Assembly (NCBI GenBank): GCA_009774375.1
Contig: VSNO01000195.1
Location: forward strand, 1-7,046
From: Lachnospiraceae bacterium
GTDB lineage: Bacteria; Bacillota; Clostridia; Lachnospirales; Lachnospiraceae
Reading direction: 5' to 3'
Length of the DNA: 7,046 nucleotides
The notes below the pieces were generated by a model, which was not told the origin of the DNA, ran no database searches, and worked only from the letters and a program-made list of their open reading frames with translations. A program made the translations under genes and the position numbers. Positions 1 through 5,636 of this stretch are shown piece after piece; within the stretch, counting starts at the first letter, position 1, and every line of letters starts with the position of its first letter.

Positions 1-32
1 AACCGGTTTTTTGCGAAAGTGGAAAAGCCCTG
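1..32 (-). repeat. Imperfect direct repeat, copy A (matches 979-1010)
   Basis: This copy shares about 29 of 33 aligned columns with 979-1010. Both begin on the plus strand with the same 12 bases, AACCGGTTTTTT. The differences are two substitutions and one single-base gap in each copy. It may continue beyond the window edge. The two copies bracket the YefM-YoeB module and the 3' two-thirds of the DUF3784 gene. Confidence 0.6.
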
Positions 33-41
33 ATTAAACAT
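1..41 (-). pseudogene. DUF3784-like gene fragment cut by the window edge, probably a degenerate copy
   Basis: An ATG at 41-39 follows a strong Shine-Dalgarno (AGGGGGTGAG directly before it) and lies 13 bases after the yoeB stop. It reads MFNQGFSTFAKNR before the window ends. From the GGC at 29-27 onward the DNA matches codons 30-39 of the intact DUF3784 gene further right: GFSTFAK here against GFYTFAK there. The fragment lacks one G after GC in the Ala codon, which shifts it out of the parental frame (KNR instead of KKPV). It also lacks the first transmembrane helix. I infer a 5'-truncated, frameshifted relic of a DUF3784 paralogue. Because only 13 codons are visible, a real third gene of the toxin-antitoxin operon that happens to start with this sequence cannot be excluded. 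Confidence 0.4.
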
Positions 42-54
42 CTCACCCCCTATA

Positions 55-318
55 TCAATCATCATAGTGTCCTTTGCATGATATTATTTTTATGTTTTGT
101 AATTCATCCATATCATACACCAGACGGTTTGTTTCATCTATACGTCTTGAATACCCAGAACGATGTTTTAATGGCTCAGGCTTCCCTATTCCCTGCATTG
201 CGCCATTTCTTTTAATATCATCCAATAAATTATTTATCTTCTTAATCGTTTTCTTATCTTGAAACTGCCAATATACATAATCAGCAAATCCTTTATCCGT
301 AAAAGTCAGATCATTCAT
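55..318 (-). CDS. yoeB: Type II toxin, Txe/YoeB family mRNA interferase
   Basis: This 87-residue protein belongs to the RelE/YoeB-fold endoribonucleases, which bind the ribosomal A site and cut mRNA during translation. E. coli YoeB is 84 residues. Key family features are all present: the YWQ near residues 16-18, GKPEPLKH at 45-52, SRRI at 57-60, RLVY at 65-68 and a C-terminal GHY. By alignment to the E. coli catalytic set (Glu46, Arg65, His83, Tyr84) the equivalents are Glu48, Arg65, His84 and Tyr85, so the toxin looks active. The loop between PLKH and SRRI is two residues shorter than in E. coli. Its ATG overlaps the antitoxin stop by 8 bases (ATGAATGA) and has only a weak ribosome site, which suggests translation coupled to the antitoxin. 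It is inferred to be neutralised by the YefM-type protein encoded just before it. Confidence 0.93.
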   Translation of the reverse strand: MNDLTFTDKGFADYVYWQFQDKKTIKKINNLLDDIKRNGAMQGIGKPEPLKHRSGYSRRIDETNRLVYDMDELQNIKIISCKGHYDD

Positions 319-631
319 TTTCTTGTTCCATTCGTTTCATCCAGTCTAAAACCTTTTGAGTTGGTTTCCAATCATCAGATTCCATTTCTCTTAATTCTTC
401 CATGCTAAAAGAGATTGTCTTCCCCTCTTCAAACTGTTTATAACTCTTATCTAACTTTGCAAGATACTCCGCATTACGTTTTGCTTTCGCTAATTCATTA
501 TATTCTGCCTCAGAAATAATAACAACGTTTTTATTTTCTTTGCGTGATACAATCACTGGTTCCCCATTAAATGCCATATCAAAATACTTTTTTATATTTG
601 CTCTTACATCTATCTGTTTCGTCGCAATCAT
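311..631 (-). CDS. yefM: Type II antitoxin, Phd/YefM family
   Basis: This 106-residue protein has the Phd/YefM layout. An N-terminal dimerising DNA-binding part (about residues 1-50) carries an early ATKQIDVRANIKKYFDMA stretch, the EPVIVSRKENKNVVIIS beta-hairpin and EAEYNELA. A charged, probably flexible C-terminal part (about 55-106) would wrap the toxin. In this family the antitoxin blocks the YoeB active site and, alone or with the toxin, represses its own promoter. The start is well supported: GAGG lies six bases before the ATG. A near-consensus promoter and GTAC-centred operator-like repeats lie just upstream. The gene is AT-rich compared with the housekeeping operon to the right, which fits an acquired module. 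The toxin gene overlaps its last codons. Confidence 0.93.
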   Translation of the reverse strand: MIATKQIDVRANIKKYFDMAFNGEPVIVSRKENKNVVIISEAEYNELAKAKRNAEYLAKLDKSYKQFEEGKTISFSMEELREMESDDWKPTQKVLDWMKRMEQENE

Positions 632-644
632 AACGCACCTCTTT

Positions 645-664
645 CCGTACTCAAAACCGTACCG
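645..664 (-). promoter_or_regulatory. Putative YefM-YoeB operator (two GTAC cores 12 bp apart)
   Basis: On the minus strand the leader contains ACGGTACGG and then GAGTACGG. Their GTAC cores sit at 659-662 and 647-650, giving exactly 12 bp centre to centre, with GTACGG repeated directly. The E. coli yefM operator is known to use two repeats with TGTACA cores spaced by 12 bp, so the geometry agrees although the outer bases differ. The site lies between the -10 element and the start codon, where bound repressor would block early transcription. Binding itself is inference. Confidence 0.5.
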
Positions 665-678
665 TTTTCTATACTTGC

Positions 679-707
679 ATTATATGCTGCTATTATGATC
701 AAGTCAA
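679..707 (-). promoter_or_regulatory. Sigma-A-type promoter of the yefM-yoeB operon
   Basis: Reading the minus strand, TTGACT at 707-702 is followed by a 17-base spacer and a perfect TATAAT at 684-679. This is the best promoter in the window, with 11 of 12 consensus bases at the preferred spacing. Transcription would start near 672, about 40 bases before the yefM ATG. The toxin-antitoxin pair therefore has its own promoter and need not rely on read-through from the DUF3784 gene. Confidence 0.8.
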
Positions 708-777
708 TATGCTCTTCCTCGTCAAATAAATGATTTCTGCCTACTTCCCTACACTGACAAACAGGAATTCAGACCAT

Positions 778-1095
778 TTAACCCCTGTATCTCGCCTCAA
801 TTCTTGCATATGCGATCATCATTGCCAGTACCAGAATCATCACTTCAAGTACGACCACCATGAAAAAAGGAGAGTTCTGCTCCAGAAACAGAAAGGGTAC
901 ACCCACCAGTTCAAGTACAGCCGCGGCAGTAAACCAGAGCACAGAAACAGCGCGGTTATACTTTTTGATATCACTGACAACCGGTTTTTTCGCAAAAGTG
1001 TAAAAGCCTGCCGCCTCTCTGGACTTCCGGACGCTGATGCCAATGAGCAGAAATATGAACGCAGCAACACTCCAGATCACAAATCCCATAAACAT
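778..1095 (-). CDS. DUF3784 family small integral membrane protein
   Basis: This 105-residue protein has three predicted transmembrane helices, at about residues 3-22, 48-70 and 77-98. A basic loop (RKSREAAGFYTFAKKPVVSD) lies between the first and second. The pattern GFYTF-KKP-V-D-KKYNRAVS-LW, then a second helix with LE-VG-P, then NSP before the third helix and a basic C-terminus (ARIEARYR) fits the DUF3784 family found in Firmicutes. No function is known for that family. The start is supported by GGGAGG seven bases upstream of the ATG; another ATG three bases closer to that site is out of frame. The gene begins 25 bases after the ceramidase-like gene and may be cotranscribed with it. Part of its interior (codons 30-39) is echoed at the left window edge. 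Confidence 0.8.
   Translation of the reverse strand: MFMGFVIWSVAAFIFLLIGISVRKSREAAGFYTFAKKPVVSDIKKYNRAVSVLWFTAAAVLELVGVPFLFLEQNSPFFMVVVLEVMILVLAMMIAYARIEARYRG
979..1010 (-). repeat. Imperfect direct repeat, copy B (within the DUF3784 gene)
   Basis: This is the partner of positions 1-32. It encodes GFYTFAKKPV in the loop after the first membrane helix of the intact DUF3784 protein. This copy keeps an open frame, while the other is one base short after its Ala codon, so this one is probably the functional parent-like sequence. Confidence 0.6.
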
Positions 1096-1120
1096 GTTTC
1101 ATCCTCCCAATCATAAATAA

Positions 1121-2386
1121 TCACTCCGTCATCGGTACATTCTCGATGATAAACCGGATCAGTTTGCCCGCCGAATCTCTCTCAAAGGGAAAAACTCTAT
1201 TGAAATATTTGTAATAGATCAGTATAGACCAGTACACTTCATAACCGCCTTTATCATATTCCTCTTCCGTCGGAAAATATGACAGGCATCCGTTAGTATA
1301 TCCATTTACATAAAAGAACTCATTATTTAACTTTTCCATTGTTTCCAGCGCAAACTCAACCATTAACTCATATGGAACGCCGCAAATACACCATTCGCCA
1401 ATTGTAAAATATTGAACCTCTATCGTCTCCTCCTGCCGGAACACACCTGCGTTACGCAGTTTCCTCACTTCTGCCAGCCATGCCGTACCATCTATTCCGC
1501 AATAATTCTTTGCTTCTTCTGCAATTTTTTCGGCCGCTGTAAGAGACGGTACATTGGCATAGAAAACCGTTTCCTTCGAGCACATATGAGCAGACAATGT
1601 ATCCGCCATTTTAATCGATGTCATTTTGGGTGACATTTTTTCATAAACAGCATTCGCCATATCCTCTAAAGCTGTGCTGGAACGAATATACTGTGCACCC
1701 GTTGCGTCGACGGGTGTTTCTGTGGAATCAAAATACTTGGGCGCTATGTTTCCCGCCGCCCCCTGTATAACCATTATCGGACAGCCATATTTTTCTTGCA
1801 GCAGTTCTCTTATATTTCCAAAATAATCTGGCGATATCAGATAGTTATCCCGTTTCAATACATTGCAATGAGCCGTTACCCGGATCAAAAGCAGCTTTCT
1901 TTCCCCTCTTTCCAAATCACGTGCTTCCAGTATACCAGCCCTTTTATCCAGACCGATCTGCTGATTTCCACGCCTGTTCACTCCAATGTCAACTTCCGCA
2001 TTGTCCCATCCAACTGAGACCGGCTCCATATTATCCGCAGCACTCTGTACAGCCGTCAGAATATTTCTGCATACCATTTCAAAGTATTCTTTTGAATCAT
2101 CCGGATCCGGTGCAGCGTGACAATGCGAAAAACACAGCATTACTTTATCGCGCGTGACGTTCAGTATCTTGCCTACCTTTATTCTCAGTACATCCGCAAG
2201 CTCCCTCTTAAATCCGATACTGTCAATCGTAATGAAACACTGACATTCTTCACTCTCCCATATGGACACTTGCGCAAGCAACGGTTTCAACACCCCTCTG
2301 GATGTATTGTCCGTTCTGTTAAATCCAACTAACTGCAACGGGATTTCGGGCGTTATATCTGTTTTTGCATACCCTAATTTTATCAT
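1121..2386 (-). CDS. Neutral/alkaline ceramidase-like N-terminal domain protein, cytoplasmic
   Basis: This 421-residue protein resembles the N-terminal catalytic domain of the neutral/alkaline ceramidase superfamily, zinc amidases that cleave the amide bond of ceramide in the founding members. Motifs run in family order: GYAKTDITP at 5-13, SHCHAAPD at 87-94 (equivalent to the His-x-His zinc region), TAHCNVL then DNYLISPDY at 171-188 (a second zinc-ligand His, probably His173), GAAGNIAP at 209-216, GVPYEL at 336-341, and NGYTNGCLSYFPT with a following EYDKGGYE at 361-383. True secreted ceramidases are longer, with a signal peptide and a C-terminal domain. Here there is neither a signal peptide nor a membrane helix, and about 12 cysteines are spread along the chain, so a cytoplasmic location is likely. 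The substrate is unknown and ceramide itself is doubtful. The start is supported by GGGAGGG nine bases upstream. It lies 45 bases after gpsA with no terminator visible, yet its base composition is clearly more AT-rich. Confidence 0.75.
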   Translation of the reverse strand: MIKLGYAKTDITPEIPLQLVGFNRTDNTSRGVLKPLLAQVSIWESEECQCFITIDSIGFKRELADVLRIKVGKILNVTRDKVMLCFSHCHAAPDPDDSKEYFEMVCRNILTAVQSAADNMEPVSVGWDNAEVDIGVNRRGNQQIGLDKRAGILEARDLERGERKLLLIRVTAHCNVLKRDNYLISPDYFGNIRELLQEKYGCPIMVIQGAAGNIAPKYFDSTETPVDATGAQYIRSSTALEDMANAVYEKMSPKMTSIKMADTLSAHMCSKETVFYANVPSLTAAEKIAEEAKNYCGIDGTAWLAEVRKLRNAGVFRQEETIEVQYFTIGEWCICGVPYELMVEFALETMEKLNNEFFYVNGYTNGCLSYFPTEEEYDKGGYEVYWSILIYYKYFNRVFPFERDSAGKLIRFIIENVPMTE

Positions 2387-2431
2387 CGAAACAGTCCCTC
2401 CCGATTGATCGTATAAACTTTCTTACACAGT

Positions 2432-3451
2432 CTAGCTCTCACCCCACTCCTCGTCGTGCGCGATCTCGATCTTTTTGTCGCGGATCATCAAGTCTTTGAC
2501 TGCCACCGCTGCCGTCTTGCCGTGAAACAGCACTTCGTTGACCTGCTCTATGATCGGAAGCTCGACGCCGTACTTTTCCGCCAGACGCATCGCCGCCTTC
2601 GCCGAGAACACGCCCTCGACCACCATCTTCACCTCGGCCATCGCCTCCTCCATCGTCTTTCCCTGTCCGATGAGGATCCCGGCGCGCCGGTTGCGGCTGT
2701 GCATGCTCGCGCAGGTCACGATCAGGTCTCCGATACCAGACAGCCCGCAGAAGGTCTCGAACCTTCCGCCCATCTCCATGCCAAGCCTTGCGATCTCCGT
2801 GATGCCGCGCGTGATGAGCGCCGCCTTTGTGTTGTCCCCATAGCCAAGCCCGTCCGCGATGCCTGCCGCCAGCGCGACCACATTTTTGAGCGCCGCGCCA
2901 AGCTCGATGCCGAGCACATCAGGGCTCGTGTACACCCGGAACACATCACTCATAAAGACGGACTGGATATATTCTGCCGTCTTTTTCGTCTTCGCGCCGA
3001 CCACGATCGTCGTGGGAATGCACTTTCCGACCTCCTCCGCGTGGGAAGGCCCTGACAGGACAGCCACGTCCGCCTGCGGGATCTCGTCCTCGATCACCTG
3101 CGAGAGCGTCATAAGCGTGGCCTCCTCGATTCCTTTTGCCACATTCACGACAATCTGTCCGTCTGCCACATACGCTTTCATGCCGTGTGCCGTAGCCCTC
3201 GTGAACGACGAGGGCACCGCAAGCACGAGGATATCCTTCTCTTTCACAGCGTCCGCGAGTACCGTCGTGAACACGATATCGTCCGCGAGCTTCACCCCCG
3301 GAAGTTTGTCCTTGTGCTCATGTTCCCTGTTCAGCATGTCGATCTCGTCTCCCAATGCCGACCACACTGTGATGTCATGTCCATTGTTGTGCAGCAGCAC
3401 TGTCAGTGCGATTCCCCAGCTTCCCGCTCCAATCATTCCTATCTTTGCCAT
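2432..3451 (-). CDS. gpsA: NAD(P)H-dependent glycerol-3-phosphate dehydrogenase
   Basis: This cytoplasmic enzyme reduces dihydroxyacetone phosphate to sn-glycerol-3-phosphate, the backbone of phospholipids. Its 339 residues match the usual family length. The N-terminal Rossmann domain has GAGSWG at 8-13, SSFTRA at 81-86, VAKGIE at 104-109 with the substrate-site Lys106, and SGPSHAEEV at 133-141. The C-terminal helical domain has ELGAALKN at 183-190 with catalytic Lys189, NTKAALITRG at 207-216, GLSGIGDL at 236-243 with Asp242, SRNRRAG at 252-258 and VEGVFSAKA at 278-286. All expected catalytic residues are present. GGGGGA stands nine bases before the ATG. The gene follows plsY by 84 bases with no terminator, so the product supplies the substrate of the neighbouring acyltransferase. 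Confidence 0.98.
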   Translation of the reverse strand: MAKIGMIGAGSWGIALTVLLHNNGHDITVWSALGDEIDMLNREHEHKDKLPGVKLADDIVFTTVLADAVKEKDILVLAVPSSFTRATAHGMKAYVADGQIVVNVAKGIEEATLMTLSQVIEDEIPQADVAVLSGPSHAEEVGKCIPTTIVVGAKTKKTAEYIQSVFMSDVFRVYTSPDVLGIELGAALKNVVALAAGIADGLGYGDNTKAALITRGITEIARLGMEMGGRFETFCGLSGIGDLIVTCASMHSRNRRAGILIGQGKTMEEAMAEVKMVVEGVFSAKAAMRLAEKYGVELPIIEQVNEVLFHGKTAAVAVKDLMIRDKKIEIAHDEEWGES

Positions 3452-3535
3452 CGTGAACTATCCCCCATCTCTTTTTATTTGCCAGAATATATCGGCATTA
3501 CAACGATTTATTTTTCAAAACAAGATCCTGTCCAG

Positions 3536-4189
3536 TCACTTGCGCTCGTCCTGCTTTTTGTTCAGGTAAGTCTTTCTCTCCTCCTTATGTATCAGCCGCT
3601 TAATGTTGGCGCGATGCCCCCAGAAGGCAAGCAGCGCCAGCAGCGTCGTGACGAGATAGAGCTCATTCAATGCCGCCTGATCCATTCCCCAAAGACCCAT
3701 CTGACCGAAGATGACCATCTCCGCGATCAGCACGATCTCCACCACCAGCGATCCCAGCGACACATAGTGCGTCGCAAAAAAGATGCCGAAAAAAGTGATG
3801 ACCTGGGGAAGGATCATATACGGGTGAAAGAAGATCACAAGCCCCGCCGTGCAGGCGATCCCCTTTCCGCCCTTAAATCCCAGATAAAATGGAAAATTGT
3901 GCCCCAGGATCGCTCCTGCAGCCGCGTAGATCGCGAGCAGATACAGGATATCGCCATAGTGCTCCCGAAACAGCAGACGCACCATCGTCATGGCAAGCCC
4001 GGTCTTCAGGATATCGCAGACCAGCACGATCGCGCCCGCCTTTTTCCCGAGAACGCGGAGAGAATTTGTCGTTCCCGCATTGCCGCTCCCGTACTGCCTG
4101 ATGTCTATGCCATGCAGCTTCCCGTAAATATACGATGTCTGAAAACATCCAAAAATGTAACCGATCAACAAACATACCAACCGAACCAT
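3536..4189 (-). CDS. plsY: Glycerol-3-phosphate acyltransferase PlsY
   Basis: This membrane acyltransferase moves the acyl group from acyl-phosphate to the 1-position of glycerol-3-phosphate, giving lysophosphatidate. Its 217 residues are close to the usual 200-215. The hydrophobic stretches at about 3-23, 52-74, 80-98, 111-137 and 143-165 plus a final one near 176-190 fit a multi-span protein. The three cytoplasmic-loop motifs of the family are visible: GSGNAGTTNSLR at 34-45, GHNFPFYLGFKGGKG at 96-110, and the SLGSL region at 144-148 with HRANIKRL at 192-199. AAAGG lies about 11 bases before the ATG. It sits 55 bases after der and directly upstream of gpsA, whose product is its substrate. 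The basic, lysine-rich tail is probably cytoplasmic. Confidence 0.97.
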   Translation of the reverse strand: MVRLVCLLIGYIFGCFQTSYIYGKLHGIDIRQYGSGNAGTTNSLRVLGKKAGAIVLVCDILKTGLAMTMVRLLFREHYGDILYLLAIYAAAGAILGHNFPFYLGFKGGKGIACTAGLVIFFHPYMILPQVITFFGIFFATHYVSLGSLVVEIVLIAEMVIFGQMGLWGMDQAALNELYLVTTLLALLAFWGHRANIKRLIHKEERKTYLNKKQDERK

Positions 4190-4244
4190 TTTTATTTCGA
4201 CCTTTCTGATTTCATAATCCTATCGTATCTTTCATGTCTTCCTG

Positions 4245-5585
4245 TCAGGGTCTGTCCTCTTTCCGCTCCCTGATAATAAATTTCAACGGAGTTCCCCTGA
4301 AACCGAACGCCTCCCTGATCTTATTTTCAAGATATCTGGTGTACGAAAAGTGCATCAGCTCCCTGTCGTTGACAAACACCACAAACGTCGGCGGCTTCAC
4401 ACCCGCCTGCGTCGTGTAGAAGATCTTGAGCCGTTTTCCCTTGTCCGACGGCGGCTGCTGGAGCGCCACTGCCTCTGTGACGATCTCATTGACAACGCCC
4501 GTCGAGATGCGCATGGACTGGTTTGCGATCACCATGTCGATCGTCTCAAACAGTTTGTTCAGCCGCTGTCCGGTCACTGCGGATATGAACACGATCTCCG
4601 CATACAGCATAAAGGACAGCGTATTGCGCACTTTTTCCGTAAATCGGTAGATCGTCTTGTCGTCCTTCTCGATGGCATCCCACTTATTGACCGCGATGAT
4701 GATCCCTTTTCCCCTGTCGTGGGCGATCCCTGCGATCTTGGCATCCTGTTCCGTGACACCCTCCACCGCATCGATCACCAGCACTACCACGTCGGCGCGC
4801 TCCACAGCACTCACAGTGCGGATGATCATAAAACGCTCGAGCTCCTCCTTGATCTTATTTTTTCTGCGAAGTCCCGCAGTATCGATAAACACATACTCCC
4901 TGTCGTTGTACACGATCTCCGTGTCGATCGCGTCCCGCGTCGTGCCTGCGATATCCGACACGATCACACGCTCCTCTCCGGCGATCTTATTGATGATGGA
5001 CGATTTCCCCACATTGGGCTTCCCGACGATCGCGATCCGCGGACGGTCGTCGTCCTCCTCTGTCAGCGCCGCATCGTCAAACATCGCCGTCACGGCATCG
5101 AGCATCTCCCCGAGACCGAGTCTGTTTGACGCCGAGATCGGATATGGCTCACCGATGCCGAGATTATAAAATTCATAGACATCCGCCTGCATCTTCTCAA
5201 AGCTGTCCACCTTGTTCACGACAAGCACTACCGGCTTGTGGCTCCTCCTGAGCATATCCGCCACCTTTGAGTCCGCGTCAACAAGCCCCTGACGCACATC
5301 GACGAGAAAAATGATCACATCTGCCGTGTCGATCGCGATCTGCGCCTGCTCGCGCATCTGCGACAGGATGATATCCTTGCTGTCCGGCTCGATACCGCCC
5401 GTATCGATCATGGTAAAATTCCAGTTCAGCCAGCTCACATCCGCGTAGATGCGGTCCCGGGTGATCCCCGGCGTATCCTTTACGATCGAGATCCGATCCC
5501 CCGCAAGTACATTAAAAAGCGTCGATTTCCCCACATTTGGCCGCCCTACGATCGCCACGATCGGTTTGTTGGTTCTCTGTTCCAT
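4245..5585 (-). CDS. der: Ribosome biogenesis GTPase Der (EngA)
   Basis: Der is a double GTPase needed for maturation of the 50S ribosomal subunit. From the ATG at 5585 it has 446 residues, close to the B. subtilis protein. In that numbering the first G domain carries GRPNVGKS at 14-21, DTPGITRD at 37-44, DTGG at 61-64 and NKVD at 124-127. The second carries GKPNVGKS at 188-195, DTAGLRRK at 235-242 and NKWD at 300-303. The C-terminal KH-like domain spans about 362-442. An acidic linker (EEDDD) joins the G domains. The start is uncertain: a GTG at 5624 and an ATG at 5603 are in frame and would add 13 or 6 residues (MHKIIIE, MEIQNQ) not usual for Der. None of the three has an ideal ribosome site; GGAG lies 12 bases before the chosen ATG. 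The gene follows the DUF512 gene closely, inside the same operon. Confidence 0.97.
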   Translation of the reverse strand: MEQRTNKPIVAIVGRPNVGKSTLFNVLAGDRISIVKDTPGITRDRIYADVSWLNWNFTMIDTGGIEPDSKDIILSQMREQAQIAIDTADVIIFLVDVRQGLVDADSKVADMLRRSHKPVVLVVNKVDSFEKMQADVYEFYNLGIGEPYPISASNRLGLGEMLDAVTAMFDDAALTEEDDDRPRIAIVGKPNVGKSSIINKIAGEERVIVSDIAGTTRDAIDTEIVYNDREYVFIDTAGLRRKNKIKEELERFMIIRTVSAVERADVVVLVIDAVEGVTEQDAKIAGIAHDRGKGIIIAVNKWDAIEKDDKTIYRFTEKVRNTLSFMLYAEIVFISAVTGQRLNKLFETIDMVIANQSMRISTGVVNEIVTEAVALQQPPSDKGKRLKIFYTTQAGVKPPTFVVFVNDRELMHFSYTRYLENKIREAFGFRGTPLKFIIRERKEDRP

Positions 5586-5636
5586 TTGATTCTGTATCTC
5601 CATTTCTATGATTATTTTATGCACATTCTCTTATTC

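Noticed and set aside
730..1116. Plus-strand 128-codon frame opposite the DUF3784 gene
   Set aside because: The minus-strand frame has a strong ribosome site and a clear three-helix family pattern, while this one has neither.
3452..3535. Possible terminator or promoter between plsY and gpsA
   Set aside because: TGCC...GGCA gives only a 4-5 bp stem with no following T run on the coding strand. The candidate -35 and -10 elements are spaced about 21 bases apart, too far for a normal promoter.
2456..3569. Plus-strand open frames opposite gpsA (199 and 236 codons)
   Set aside because: They mirror the codon pattern of gpsA, show no known motif, and have low-complexity Ser/Thr/Ala or His/Arg content.
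4190..4244. Seven-codon open frame (MKDTIGL) with an AGGA-like site between der and plsY
   Set aside because: It is too short to judge and has no regulatory repeat, stacked codons or hairpin that would make it a convincing leader peptide.
3185..4273. Long plus-strand open frame (362 codons) opposite gpsA and plsY
   Set aside because: It lies antisense to two certain genes and spans the gap between them. The translation is rich in His, Arg, Gln and Asp with no recognisable domain, as expected for the reverse of GC-rich coding DNA.
4350..5129. Plus-strand open frame (259 codons) opposite der
   Set aside because: It is fully antisense to the well-conserved Der gene. Its His/Arg/Asp-rich composition and lack of a ribosome site mark it as a shadow frame.
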